From: Pleurotus djamor
Taxonomy: Eukaryota > Basidiomycota > Agaricomycetes > Agaricales > Pleurotaceae
Reading direction: 5' to 3'
DNA: 35,057 bases
NCBI GenBank assembly: GCA_029747585.1
Contig: JAPEVF010000061.1
Location: 97,133-132,189, forward strand
A program made the translations under genes and the position numbers. Positions within the stretch are counted from its first letter, which is position 1; every line of letters starts with the position of its first letter. Positions 1-11,994 of this stretch are shown in pieces. The notes under the pieces were generated by a model. It was given only the letters and a program-made list of their open reading frames with translations, had not been told where the DNA came from and searched no databases.

Positions 1-1197
1 CATACAGATTGTCAGCAGGTGTTNCCCACAGNTGGGGTTTTTNGCGGACTTGCCTGGGCAGTCTGTGCCAAATAAGATTTGACGTGGAGAGACAAATTTC
101 GNCATGGCGGCAAGATTCGCTTCATAGGCACTGAGGGCGGTGTCGAAGTAGAAACTCTTGAAATCTTCGAGGATTTCNGACGGTGTAAGATGGCATCCCA
201 TNTATCTCGAGAGAACGGCTACGCGANCNGCGAGGAANGGTGTGCTGCCGCCGAGGTGGGCAAGGATGATCTTGACGTTGGGGTANTTGCGCTTCATTCC
301 ACTAACGACNAGGTGGGCTGCGGCTTTGAANGTTTCGTTCGGAACCTGGATGCGGTAGCCTAGTCAGATCNCCCGANTTCATAACGGAGCAAAANAANTT
401 GCTTTACTTCACTGATGGGCAAGCCAAGNAANGCATGTGGAGACGGNGTNGANGANGGTACCTGAGCACCGTGGAGAAANACGACCGCGCGACGTCTGTC
501 TAGTTCCTTCCAAACCGGCTCATAGCGCTGATCGCCTAGATACTCTGAAGCACATCAATCAAGCTACCATGTCAGCTTCATTCTGANGNACGCCGAGTCC
601 GAGNANTANCCACTCAACTTGCATNGNTTCCCTCGCCNTACGAGGATGACAGAGAGATCCCGTAAGCGTTAAGCTCGTCGAGGGCATAAGCAATTTCTGC
701 CAAGGCGCCTGTCGATGTCNAAATATGTCAACATACAGATATCGTTGGCGTACTTCCTNAAAGGAAGAGAGACAGAGAGNTTCTTCATAGAAGAACATTG
801 CACANTGCATCTGTCAACNGCTCACCTTCTACGTCATCCAGGAAAGGCAAATCGGCGAAAAAGCCGAAGCGAGTGGGGTGCGCCGCACANACTGAGGCTG
901 CGAGAAGGTTGTGGTTNCGCGTTGTGGTGCGGTTTTCGANGCTAGGTGTNCCACGGGGGTTGGCTGGCATGGAAAGGATGGCGACGTCGACTCCAGTGGC
1001 GTCCAAGGCTCTGAGACTGACTTCTGGTGTCCACGGAAGGCTACCAGGNGGTGATTTCCATCCNGCCTTGGATGAAGCAGNAGCCTTGTTNANGTCGTCN
1101 GGNAAGAAATGGTGNTGNATATCGACGCGTTTGATGGACTATGCNAANTGTNAGNCAACGNANAGANNNCAAGACGANNGGAACTGACGCGAGGCAT
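1..1197 (-). CDS. Metal-dependent amidohydrolase (amidohydrolase_2 / ACMSD-like), 3' end outside window
   Basis: Minus-strand gene rich in Ns. I place the start at 1197 (MPR), followed by a 50-nt intron (1139-1188) with a CTNAC branch site, then SIKRVDI and an HHHF metal-binding motif like the HxH that opens this TIM-barrel family. DATGVDVAILSMPANP follows. A second intron at 709-825 joins DDVEG to ALAEIAYALDEL. Further on come YEPVWKELDRR, FLHG, the second metal-site motif ILAHLGGSTPFLA near 240-270, and FGTDCP near 55-70, which carries the conserved Asp. This order (HxH, HG, HLGG, GTD) is that of the ACMSD/amidohydrolase_2 family of decarboxylases and hydrolases. The substrate cannot be told. 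The gene runs off the left edge. Ns prevent checking the frame between about 370 and 640, where a further intron is likely. It lies in the same orientation as the neighbouring dehydrogenase. Confidence 0.82.
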
Positions 1198-1513
1198 GGN
1201 TATGATTGTGGTGGGGGAGAGGAAGAGAGGATNNTGGAGTTCAAGCAGCAGATGGGTCGATGCCTCATATATGCGCTCTCGTACTGGCTGAAGACCAAGG
1301 TCGGCATGATCGGCACCCAAGATAGACGGTCACAAGGAAGATACTTGGGCCCCGATGACATTGGAAAGAAGGAGAAGCAAAAAAGACGAAAAGACTTTAC
1401 GTGACGCGCCTGAGAGAGAGAACGCAAAAGGAGCTCTGAGACTAANGAGGCAACNAGAACAAGATCCTTGTTCGACAACCGNATTCCTATACTTTACAGN
1501 GTGATTANAGTCC
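1198..1513. other. Intergenic, amidohydrolase upstream region and SDR 3' end
   Basis: No coding region with family motifs was found on either strand. It holds the 5' flank of the amidohydrolase and the 3' flank of the dehydrogenase, both on the minus strand. No clear TATA box was seen, and Ns occur throughout. Confidence 0.5.
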
Positions 1514-2522
1514 CTACGGCCGTCTNTACGGCTTGCATTCATCTTCNTTCCACGACACAAATTTGCCAGAGAGATCCTTNGAGGCACGNANAGACAAGGC
1601 GGCAGCAACGTAGCCACAATCCTCAGGGCGGACNAGCTTCCCCTCGTTATANGCGTNNATGAAGACAGAATGACNTTGTTCGCCGAAGAGTGCTGGATCA
1701 GCGCCGCGGATGAGTCCCTGCATCTGTGGGGGATGAAATTTTGAAAGATCAGCGAAAGNCGGGAGTATTCATGGATGTTCCTTACTCCTGTATCCACCAT
1801 TCCAGGACGTAAAGCAACGCTTACAACGTCTTTCTCCTCTGCCGCTAGACCCCTGGANAAGAACAACTAAGTGAGGACGCNGAGNTGGGGCCGAGGGGCG
1901 ANTATGTTACCTGCANAGACTATTCATAGCNGCTTTGGCNGCACAGTACGCTGCCCATCCAGGATACGCGTTGATCGCNGCACCAGAGCTGATAAAGATG
2001 NCTCTGCCTCCAAAAGGACTAGTTCGCAGGTCAGGCAAGGTGGCCTTTAGAGCAGTGATGAGGGAGAAGAAGTTGATGTCGAAGTGGGATTTCCATTCCT
2101 GCAGATGAACATCGTCCCCGATGCGGCATAATGGCGCAAGGATAGCTGCATTGAGGATGATGCTATCGATGTGCGAGTACACTTTCCGGGCCTCTGCGAT
2201 GGCATCAATGAAATCGGCTTCTTTTGCTCTGGACAAAATCGGTGTTTGAGCTTATTAGAAACAGGCAAGGAGGGGTTTCGAACACGTCGCATTCTATGAA
2301 TAGGAAATCTTTGGAGGATAACGCTGCAACCTCAGGAGTCTTGGATCGCGCAAGACCGACGACGGAAGCATTTAGATCTTCAATCAAAATCCTAGTTATC
2401 GCGAGGCCAATTCCCCTAGAAAGATGTAGTGTCAGGAAAAAAATTCTGAGAGAGTCCAAGGTCGTAGATACTCACTTAGATGCACCAGTCACGACCACCA
2501 CAGGCTTGCGATTAGAGGACAT
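1514..2522 (-). CDS. Short-chain dehydrogenase/reductase (SDR), IRC24/benzil-reductase-like
   Basis: Five exons: 2476-2522, 2284-2415, 1911-2228, 1786-1852 and 1514-1723. They sum to 258 codons including stop (257 aa), normal for a classical SDR. The start MSSNRKPVVVVTGASK leads across intron 1 into GIGLAI, giving the TGxxxGxG NAD(P)-binding turn. DVAKEAD forms across intron 2. ILNAAILAP stands for the NNAG structural motif. The catalytic Ser lies in FISSG, and the Tyr/Lys pair in YCxAK (both near 1930-2000, with Ns). RPGMVDTG follows, as usual after the catalytic block. The C-terminus KDLSGKFVSW resembles yeast IRC24/YIR036C-type reductases. It presumably reduces a small carbonyl compound with NADPH; the substrate is unknown. 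It is divergent from PDB1. Confidence 0.88.
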
Positions 2523-2868
2523 GGTAAGAGATAACGAGCTCGACTTCCCACGGATCGTGTTGGATTTTCCGGCTACATGGAATGCTTGAAATCACGCAGG
2601 GACAGACAAGTCTCCTCGTGATGCATATCGCGTCANATTACACAAGTTGCTAGTTTTTTCATGGCAAGTTGAGTGGATGGTGGTAAGGATCAGGTCGCGG
2701 TGACAGAGGATCTTGAGCGCACAGGGGCGCAACGTGGTCGTAGTCATCCTTGTTTACGTCAATTTTCCTACGGTATTCCCCAAAAAGTTTTGTTGCAAAC
2801 GCGACACACTCGGCCAACGCATCATCTTCCTCTTCCTTCATCCCCTTCACCCTCNCCATCTCCCAAAA
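2523..2868. promoter_or_regulatory. Divergent promoter region between SDR and PDB1
   Basis: 346 bp separate the two divergent start codons. The PDB1 side is pyrimidine-rich just before the ATG (about 2822-2864), typical of fungal core promoters and 5' leaders. No convincing TATA box or known operator was seen. The function is inferred from position only. Confidence 0.55.
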
Positions 2869-4315
2869 ATGTCGACGGCTCGTCTTGCCTTCTCGCGTAT
2901 AGCTCCTGCTCTGGCTAATGCCAGAGCCTCCACCTCGGTCAATGCTCGTGCCGCCGTCAATGGTGTTCGCCGCTATGCCACGGAGAGTGAGCAACATACG
3001 GTACGTTTTTTCTCCGTGTACCACGAAACAAACCAGCTGATAACGATTCTCACTGTAGATGACAGTTCGAGAGGCTCTCAATGTTGCAATGGAGGAGGAA
3101 ATGCTTCGGGACGAGACCGTTTACGTTATGGGCGAGGAGGTTGCACGGTACAATGGTGCTTACAAGGTTCGTAAAAACCCATTTTTATATCTACTTCTAC
3201 TAATGGGCGTGTTTCTATAGGTGACAAAAGGCCTGCTGGACAAGTTCGGTGAGAAACGCGTAGTCGACACGCCTATCACGGAAATGGGTTTCGCTGGTAT
3301 CGCTGTCGGTTCAGCCTTGGCTGGTCTAAGACCTATGTAAGTCGCTACCTTTACGACACGGCCTTCTCACCTAAGCTCCTTCCAGATGCGAGTTCATGAC
3401 TTTCAACTTCGCCATGCAGGCTATTGACCAAATTGTCAACTCTGCCGGAAAGACATATTACATGTCTGGTGGAAACGTGCCTTGTCCCGTCGTTTTCCGT
3501 GGTCCCAACGGTGCCGCTGCTGGTGTAGCTGCCCAACACTCACAAGACTACGCTGCATGGTACGGCTCAGTTCCTGGTCTGAAGGTCGTCAGCCCTTGGA
3601 GCGCCGAGGACTGCAAAGGCCTTTTGAAGGTATGCGGCGATACCTTATCATATTCATCTACCTTTGTGCTAAGTTTAGTCTAGGCCGCCATTCGTGACCC
3701 CAACCCCGTTGTTTTCCTCGAAAACGAGATGATGTATGGTGTTTCCTTCCCGATGTCCTCCGAGTCGATGTCGGACAACTTCCTCCTCCCCATCGGGAAG
3801 TGCAAGGTTGAGCGCGAAGGAACCGATGTTACCATTGTTGCTCACAGCAAGATGGTCACGCACAGTCTTGAAGCTGCTGATATCCTTGCTAAGGAAGGTG
3901 TCAAGGCTGAGGTCATCAACTTGAGAAGTATCCGTCCTCTCGACATTGACACGATCAAGAAGTCGGTTAAGAAGACTAACCGGTACGTCTATGGCTCTTC
4001 TACGTTGTCATTTGGGTTATTCATACTTGGTCGCGTCTAGGTTGTTGATCGTTGAGGGTGGCTTCCCTGCATTTGGCGTTGGTAGCGAGATCTGTGCTCA
4101 GATTGTTGAAAGTGAAGCTTTCGACTACCTTGACGCTCCCGTTGAGCGTGTCACTGGCGCCGATGTCCCAACACCGGTGAGTCCAACACATATCATCGCT
4201 TATCGCCCGTTAGCTAAGGTCTCTGCAGTATGCCACCAACCTCGAAAACCTTGCATTCCCCGATACGCCTCTTATCGTCAAGGTTGCTAAGCGTGCCCTG
4301 TACCGAACGAACTAA
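2869..4315 (+). CDS. PDB1: Pyruvate dehydrogenase E1 component, beta subunit, mitochondrial
   Basis: Seven exons with introns 3001-3058, 3167-3220, 3337-3385, 3630-3683, 3983-4040 and 4177-4228. The spliced length is 374 codons including stop (373 aa), as expected for fungal PDB1. The first ~40 residues are rich in Ala, Arg and Ser without acids ([20 protein letters not shown]), a mitochondrial presequence. The mature part begins [15 protein letters not shown]. Family hallmarks follow: [18 protein letters not shown] (thiamine-diphosphate contact region), [58 protein letters not shown], then the C-terminal transketolase fold with [10 protein letters not shown] and [14 protein letters not shown]. 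With E1 alpha it oxidatively decarboxylates pyruvate in the mitochondrial matrix. No frame problem was seen. Confidence 0.97.
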
Positions 4316-4548
4316 GACTTCGGTTTCTTCTACTCTTACACTACATATATGTTATCCTTCGCTTTTTGTCTCTGTCCTAGACTTTCGTGTTAGTAGCTTG
4401 GTTGCTGCTGGTTAATGATATTGCTTTGTTGGCGGACTGCGGAAACGGGTGGTTGTGCAAAGAAATAACACTTGCATGGGGGTAAGTAGGATACCTAAGG
4501 TGTAAGACGGATGCAAAAAGAATGGCTAACCCAAAACGAATACATGAT

Positions 4549-4631
4549 AGGCCACGCCAGGAATCGAACCTGGGTTACCGGAAACTTCGCAAGGTCAGAA
4601 TCCGATGTGATAACCGCTACACTACGAAGCC
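4549..4631 (-). tRNA. tRNA-Gln (CTG anticodon) with an 11-nt intron
   Basis: On the minus strand the order is acceptor GGCTTCG, TAGTGTAGCGG (A box), a 3-bp D stem GTG/CAC, anticodon stem TCGGA/TCCGG, loop TT-CTG-A, an 11-nt intron after the base 3' of the anticodon, a 4-nt variable region, T arm CCAGG-TTCGATT-CCTGG (B box) and acceptor CGTGGCC. The mature tRNA is 72 nt including the discriminator T. The D-arm pattern GTGTAG.GGTTATCAC matches yeast tRNA-Gln. The acceptor has one U-U mismatch (position 5/68) and one G-U pair. The alternative register (anticodon TCT) fits the conserved U33 and D arm less well. Confidence 0.85.
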
Positions 4632-4771
4632 GTGTGTCTATTGCGCGAGTGGTATTGTACATAAAGGCATCCTACACACGACATTTGACCGAACGGCCGA
4701 TGGATGATATTTCCGTCAATTTCTTGCAATGATTTTCCTTGTTATCGACAAATTGTTCTTGCGAGTCGACG
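4632..4771. promoter_or_regulatory. Compact region between tRNA-Gln and HIS4
   Basis: Only 140 bp separate the tRNA 5' end from the histidine gene start, and the two are transcribed divergently. No TGACTC (Gcn4-type) site was seen here. The HIS4 promoter must overlap the tRNA or lie within this short segment. Confidence 0.45.
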
Positions 4772-7477
4772 ATGACTGTCTTCCTTCCGTTGATTGAGCA
4801 ACCTGCGGACGTCCTGGTCCCAGCGATTCTGCGCATCGGTCCTGTTCTCGTTCGGTACAACCCTGATTTATCAAACGGTGAACCATTGCCATCACGCACC
4901 TATCTCTTCGTTGAATCCACCACCTCCATCTCCTTACCAGACCTCGTTTCTGGCCTCGATGCTGGCTTAGAAAAGGTTGTGGTACCCTTCAAAATAGCGA
5001 AGGAGCTAATCAACTTGGTCCCAGCTGAACGGATCGTCTTGCTCCTCGATGCTACCAATTTTAACGCGGTCAGCGATACTGTTCGCAGTGCGGTCTCAGG
5101 GGTGGTGCTCAAGACGCCCACTGTGGATGTGGACTTTATCACCTCCGTCGCGCGTTTCTTCTCTTGCGCCATCTATGTCCTCCCTGATTCCACCACCCCT
5201 CCTTCTCTGTCTTCAATACGGCAGCTGAGCTCCGTTGGTGCATCACTGGTGATCCCGAGCTCCCAATTAACTCTCGGGCCATCCACATCCTCACAGATCA
5301 ACGTCGCAGATGCATTTACAGCGGTTTTGACCTCGGATCGCAAGGACGGGTTGTTCCCGACGGTTGTGTGCACCGAAACAGGCCATTCGCTCGGACTAGT
5401 CTACTCCTCCTCGGAATCGGTTAGGGAGAGCATAGTTACTGGGAAGGGCGTGTATCAGTCTCGTAAACATGGCTTATGGCGCAAGGGTGAAACATCTGGT
5501 GCTACGCAGGACGTCGTCTCTATACGACTGGACTGTGACTCGGATAGCTTGGAATTCAAAGTTGTCCAGAGTGGTGTCGGCTTCTGTCACCTAGCTCGTC
5601 AATCTTGCTTTGGCGAAGCAAGTGGACTCAATGCCCTCGAAAGCACCCTCCTTTCCCGTTTCGAATCTGCACCAGAGCAATCATATACACGACGGCTTTT
5701 CCACGATGCACAATTACTTCGGTCGAAGATTATGGAAGAAGCCGATGAACTTTGTCGCGCAGAGACACCAGAAGATGTGGCCTTTGAAGCCGCTGACTTG
5801 CTATATTTTGCACTCACCAAATGCATATCTGCAGGCGTCGGCATTGCAGATATAGAACGGTCTTTGGATAGGAAAGCCAAGAAGGTCGTTCGTCGTGCTG
5901 GCAACGCTAAACCTCAGTGGATATCCGAAAGCCCTGCCTCTTCGTCCTCTTCCCAGGCGCAGCAACCTGAAGTCCCAGTCCAGCCACAACCACAGGCACA
6001 AGTTCATCCCCCACCTCCACCTCCAATTAAACCCGACGATGCGCCCATACAAATGCGAACGTACGACCTTTCCGCGATTTCGAGTAATGAACGGAGCCGC
6101 CTCCTCCGTCGTCCCGTCCTAAAATCTGATGAAATGATGTTNAAAAGTGAAACCCATCGTCGACGACGTACGAACTCGCGGCGACGCAGCCCTCCTCGAA
6201 CTGACTGCCAAATTCGACAAGGCGAAACTCAATGAAACCGTAATCTTCCCTCCATTTGCCCCGGAGTCTATGCAAATCGATGATTCTGTACGTGAAGCCA
6301 TCGACGTAGCGTACCAGAATATCTTCAAGTTCCACGATGCACAAGCGGATCGGTCTACGCTCACAATTGAGACTACCCCAGGTGTGGTTTGCTCGCGATT
6401 TGCTCGACCTATAGCCCGAGTGGGGCTGTATGTACCTGGTGGGACGGCTATCTTGCCCTCGACGGCTCTGATGCTTGGTATTCCCGCTCAAGTCGCTGGG
6501 TGTAAACAAATTGTATTTGCCACCCCACCTCGACCGGATGGTAGCATATCACCAGAGGTCATGTACGTTGCACACCTTGTAGGCGCCTCCGCTATCCTGA
6601 AAGCGGGCGGTGCTCAAGCCGTTGCTGCGCTTGCATATGGTACAGCTACTGTCCCCAAAGTCGACAAAATCTTTGGCCCAGGCAATCAGTGGGTCACTGC
6701 CGCTAAAATGCTGGTACAAAACGACACGGATGCTCTGGTTTCGATTGATATGCCCGCTGGTCCTTCGGAAGTTTTGGTATGCTTTGAGCTACCTGTATCC
6801 CTTTCAATGTGCTCATTTATATCAGGTCATCGCAGATCATACCGCACAACCCGCCTTCGTAGCTGCGGACTTGTTATCACAAGCCGAACACGGTGTAGAT
6901 TCTCAGGTTGTCCTCGTCGCCGTTAATCTCTCGCAGGAGAAGCTCGATGATATCGAAAGTGAAGTCGATAAACAAGCAAGAGCGCTCCCTCGGTCAGATA
7001 TCGTTCGTCAATCTATCCCCAAGAGTATTATCGTGAAGGTGATAACCGCTGAACAAGCTCTTGAATTCTCGAATGATTACGCACCGGAGCACTTGATCCT
7101 CCACTTAGAGAATGCTCGAGATCACTTGCCTGCCATTGATAATGCCGGTAGTGTATTCATTGGCTCCTACACACCTGAAAGGTATTCTTTTCCCGCACAT
7201 CTGCTTCATAACCCCTACTCACCATTCTCACTGTTTTAGTTGTGGTGATTATGCCTCTGGGACCAATCACACCCTTCCGACCAATGGATACGCCCGGCAG
7301 TTCAGTGGAGTGAATACGCAATCCTTCCAAAAGCACATCACCTCTCAAGAAATTACCCCGGCTGGCCTTCAGCAGCTAGGGCCCTATGTCGCAACTTTGG
7401 CTGATTGCGAAGGCCTTGATGCTCACGCAAACGCCGTCAGACTACGCTTACGGTCACTTGCACCCGACAACCCTTAG
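4772..7477 (+). CDS. HIS4: Trifunctional histidine biosynthesis protein (PRA-CH / PRA-PH / histidinol dehydrogenase)
   Basis: One reading frame carries three enzymes. Residues ~200-280 are phosphoribosyl-AMP cyclohydrolase ([40 protein letters not shown]). Residues ~290-385 are phosphoribosyl-ATP pyrophosphohydrolase ([20 protein letters not shown]). A Pro/Gln linker follows, then histidinol dehydrogenase from ~458 ([78 protein letters not shown]). Together they cover steps 2, 3 and 9-10 of histidine synthesis. Introns are 6777-6825 and 7182-7239. The frame breaks at the N at 6142: read without that base the protein is continuous (M-L-K-V-K-P-I) and 865 aa, normal for the family. I prefer the start at 4772 (MTVFLPLIE). 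An in-frame ATG at 4739 would add 11 residues. Confidence 0.95.
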
Positions 7478-7609
7478 ACTTATAATCTATGTGATCAAAA
7501 CTGGGGAATGTCATTGATATATGTAGCTAGACAAAAACAGATAGCACTTTGATAGCATGTGTACGAGACAACGAGAAAACAAGATATCGGCTTTCAACGA
7601 CAAAAGCGA

Positions 7610-10600
7610 TCACTTTTGCACACAATGGCGATCAGAGTAGGCGATCAGAGTAGGCGGGACGCGGAAGTACTGTAGAAAACTTACGGAGAAATACATCAAT
7701 GTGCGCTGCACGGGATGGAGGGACTTGAAAGCCCGCTTGAAAGCGTCGGTGACAACAGTCGTATCACGAGACGCAGAAGATTCAGTGGCGGTATCAGAAA
7801 ACTTGAGGTTCCCGTTGGGATCGTAATGGTTCTTTGCCCTAGCGCAAACGATGTCCGCATCTTCGAGACACAATCCAGGTGAGGGAAGTCAAAGAAGACG
7901 AAGACAGGTCAAATGGAGGACATACAATAGACTGGGGCTGGAATGGACACTGATCGCGTTGCACGCGCATAGACATGGCACAAAGCAAACGAGAGGGATT
8001 GGATAGTATCGGCACTGAGCACACAGCGTTAGCTTGTGGACAGTCTGAAGTACGAGGGAAAACACTAACTTGAACTGATTTTCCTAATTGCGCGCCATAG
8101 TGTTAATATGAGACCAGTTTCTAGGACAAGGTGTGCTCACATCATATAACACCTATGAACTACTTCAGTATTCATCAGATAATAAGTGTGCGTGAAGGTA
8201 CGTACAGTGTAATGGGAAGGCCGGCTTGTACCTAGCAGCCCACCGTGGCTGAGGAGATAAAAATCGAACTCAGTCGGATGGCTGACATCTTGGTCGACGA
8301 CCATCCCGGCTGGGCAGTTCCCGGATCTGTCCTGATCTTTCGGGTTCTTTGCATTAAAGCGGATGTGGTGACGTTTTCCAACCACAATGACAGTAATCTT
8401 AGGGCGAATATTGAGTTCCTTGCACGCCTCCTGGATCTGGGGTACTTCTGATAGCGAGTGGGTATTATTGAACACCGGATGACAGGTTAAAAATTGACCT
8501 TGAGCCAAAACCTGGGCAAATTCGCCTTCNGAGACACCATCTATCGAGCATATTGAGGCCTCCAAAGGAGATGGATCGATAAATCGAGAGAATATGAACA
8601 TACCACGATAGAAAATAATTCGTTTCGGAGCGATCAGGTTTTTGTTAACCTTCTCCATCTTCNCCCTGTATNNGAGGTTGAGAGCTATGATGTTCTACAA
8701 AAGGACTAGTCTGTCATAATTCAGCCAAGAGGTTGGTTGGAAGAATACCCTGGCCATTTCTTGTAAGCCTTGGATCATCTCAACTCTTCCAGGTTGGATT
8801 TGGGTTTCGGCGACATATTTGGCAGCATTGGAATCGACACTGCCAACTAAAGACGCGAAGGAAGGCCTGTCATTAGATCCGGGGGCTGGATGGATGACAT
8901 CGGCGCCTACAAACGCAGGTCAGAGTGGAATAACAGGGAGGGGAGGGAAATGCGTTCCTAGGATGATAGTGGGATTCAGGGGATCTCCTAAGCCACTCGA
9001 GNCTGGGTCTGGGATTGCATTGATGCCTCCGAGCTTCACGTTGATCCTAGCGGAGTGTTAGGAGCATAGCGTTGGATAAGATGAGCAACATACTTAAGGC
9101 AAACATTTGCGAAATATTGTTGTTTCGCGCGGAAGCATTTCGAGGACACCAAACATTGGGTAGCAATACCTTGCTTTGGGGGTATGAGAGAAAATGACAT
9201 GCAACAAAAATATTCACATTACCGTAACATCTCCGAAGCTAGAGAGGAATCGTCAGCATGGAGAAGTTGGATATAACTGTGACCTCACTGTTTGACAGCA
9301 GTGTAGATATCATCGCCACCATCAGGCAGAACAACGACTAACAAATTAGGGCCTTTGCCTTGGGATTGGACTACAGCTTGGCCGGCGGCACGGAGTTGCT
9401 GAGAATGATGTTAGCACGGGAGTAGGACAAAAGCAGAGGTGCTGACCTGTCCAACATTGCCNTGGCCATTCTCCCAGCGAACAACGGGAGGCGCATCAGT
9501 AATTGGCATACCTAGATATAATCGCAGAAGGGAAATCGTCCGATATACATAAAAACATACCGACTGCCCGACAAGCCGTTTTCAAGCCATCGACCAGGTT
9601 TGTGACAGCTTGGGGACCAAACCTGCGTTCTGATTCATAGATGACGATTGCCCACGCTTCGATATTCCTTGGCCTGTAGAATTTCTTGTCGACACTAGAC
9701 ATGGATGTGAGTTTATAGGAGTGTGTGCGTAATGGATAACGAACAGATTCCAGGCACCAAAGGCAGGTATCTGTGAGGTCAATTAGATGGCAGTAATGAG
9801 CCGTGAAACCAGACCTACAGTAACTTCCTGTTTACTCTGGGGACTATATTTGAGCTTGGGAACAGGGAGTAGTCTTGCCCGTGCTTCAACAGGCGTTTGC
9901 GAGATGCCCGTCATGCCAAATGCTTGCAGATATTCATTGTTAGCGTACGACAATGTCTACAAACAACTTTCAATGTGCGGGGTTGACGAGGGAATAAGCG
10001 AGATGGTTAGGCTTACCTCAAACCCGTTCCGGATGCTATTGAAGCGGTCTTGAGGTTTCATCGTGGAGAAGTCCAACACATCTTTAGTTTTATCCTTTGG
10101 TATTTGCTTGCGCATGATTTGGCCTGGTGGGACGATGCAAAGCTCGAGAGGGATCAAAGCTCCTTTACCGACCTATTTGTGAAACGCACACGTCAGCCAT
10201 TTAGAGTATCCATAAACTACTGGCCCTACCTCAACACAAAGAAGATCAGGATACCTCAATGGGGCGACCGTGGTGCGGAAGTATTCGGCGACGGTNATTG
10301 GGCCACCCTCCTGACGGTCAAAGGTAATGTCCCGAGCTCCTTGAGTACTGAGTTTCTTGATAACGCGCGTGATCGGTGTATGATTGCCTGTGTGTGAAGT
10401 GGTGATGCGCAAATTCGCGAGGAAACGTTGGAGGCGCAGACGGTCCCGATCGGGAAGGCCTCGCCTGGGGGATAATACATTCGCGTCGTTTTTCCCAAAG
10501 AATTCTAAGCATAAGGAGATGAGGGGGCCGCGTTTATACATGTAACCGGTCGAGATATCNACGTTCACGAGCATCCGCCCTAAGGCTGGACGGACTGATT

Positions 10601-11628
10601 GGAAGTAGCCTCTCCAGATTTCGATGCCGCTCCCGAGGTTACGCATCTCGCGCTCTGTAAAGAACGATCGCACGTTGAAGGGGTAGCACTGATTGGGCTT
10701 CATCCGCACAGCAACATTGAGGGCCTAGGTTATATTCGTCGTGATCGAGGGTGTAGTATACATTGAACGATGTCAGACTTACAGTGATGGCAGTGAGGAC
10801 AACATTATCATGACTCTGTTGTCCATCGATGTATCGAGCGAGGACTCTAAAGAAGGAATGAATATAGCAACACACGCCGGGCAGTGGGCGAAAGCTGACT
10901 CGGGATTGATTTCTTGAACACGCGTCAAAGTGACTTTATATACTGGAGGAGCGCGATTGGGGTTTGTACCACCGTTGGTGAGGGTGACACTGAACTAAAA
11001 GGCAGATGTTAACAACCACACCATGCTGTCATTGCAGAACAACGACGAACCTCGCGGGAATGATTCGGACCGAAAGGTAACTCGTGAGTGAAGAACATAT
11101 TCTTCCGACCGTCGTACACGCCTATCGTCAAGTTGTCGAGCTTCAGGAGGGGCTTCAATGGACAGAATGAAGCAGCATACCCTTCGGATTGAATATTTCC
11201 GGCGCGGTTGACGTTTGAAGCTGCTTGACGATATCATTCGTGAAACGAACTGGAAGTGGCTTGGCAGACTCGATGACTATGACAAGGAGTTCAGTAGATC
11301 CAAACGACGCGTAGAAAGCACGACCACTCACCCACTACATCACAGAAAAAGTTGTTCAATTACGACATCACACAGACAGACTCGATCAACCATCAACAAC
11401 CGACTCACCGTCATAATGGTGAATTATCGATGTGGGAAGGGGTGTCTCGAATGCATTCGCATATACGGTGATGGGTCGACCTGAAGTCCCAAAGTTGGGT
11501 CGCCTGACGCCAATGGTCGTGATGTGCGCCGCAACGTGGGATGAGCCCGGGGCTGGTCCAACGCTGATTCCTGCGTCTCGATCGCGTCTTGGAGCTCCTC
11601 GACCTCTTCCTTGACCTTTCGGAGGCAT
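7610..11628 (-). CDS. Argonaute protein, QDE-2-like, paralogue A
   Basis: Multi-exon gene. It starts [15 protein letters not shown] (Arg/Gly-rich) and goes on through [16 protein letters not shown]. The linker/PAZ part (about 10050-10730) has [44 protein letters not shown] and [17 protein letters not shown]. The MID part (about 9290-9780) has [19 protein letters not shown] and [22 protein letters not shown] keeps the slicer tetrad: Asp in [10 protein letters not shown] (~8900), Glu in GRVEMIQGL (~8785), Asp in FYRD-GVSEG (split by an intron) and Asp in [19 protein letters not shown] (~7860-7935). The C-terminus is LMYFS, with the stop after a last intron (7613-7684). It binds small RNA and should cleave complementary RNA. 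It is convergent with HIS4, 132 bp away. Internal exon borders were not all resolved, and several Ns occur. Confidence 0.93.
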
Positions 11629-11994
11629 AGTGTGTTGTTGTAGAATAACAAGGTGTGGGTGGTGGTGGATAGGTGGTGGTGGATGGGAGAGTGGGGTACC
11701 TTCGTACAAAGGCCCACCAAATCAAGCTTTCATTGTTGTTCCAATCACGCACGCGCCATGCACGCCCTTTGACGGCAGTGCCGAAGCGACCATACTAAGG
11801 TTCATCGATAGTGATAGAAGACATTCCTCCGTGTCACGCTTGGGAAACTTGTTTCAATACAGGACATCATGACACTCAATGCGAGTCAAGGGAACAACAA
11901 GGGCGATGGTATGTGCATAATGGTACAAAGTCTATCAGAATTTCTTGGGAAACGAATCCTTTGGACCTACAGACAGAGTGGAGACGGTGGGGAA
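11629..11994. promoter_or_regulatory. Region between the two Argonaute genes
   Basis: 366 bp hold the 3' flank of the upstream Argonaute and the 5' flank of the downstream one, both on the minus strand. A purine/pyrimidine-biased stretch of GGTGG-type repeats (about 11655-11690 on the plus strand) lies just upstream of the start at 11628. No TATA box was identified. Confidence 0.5.
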
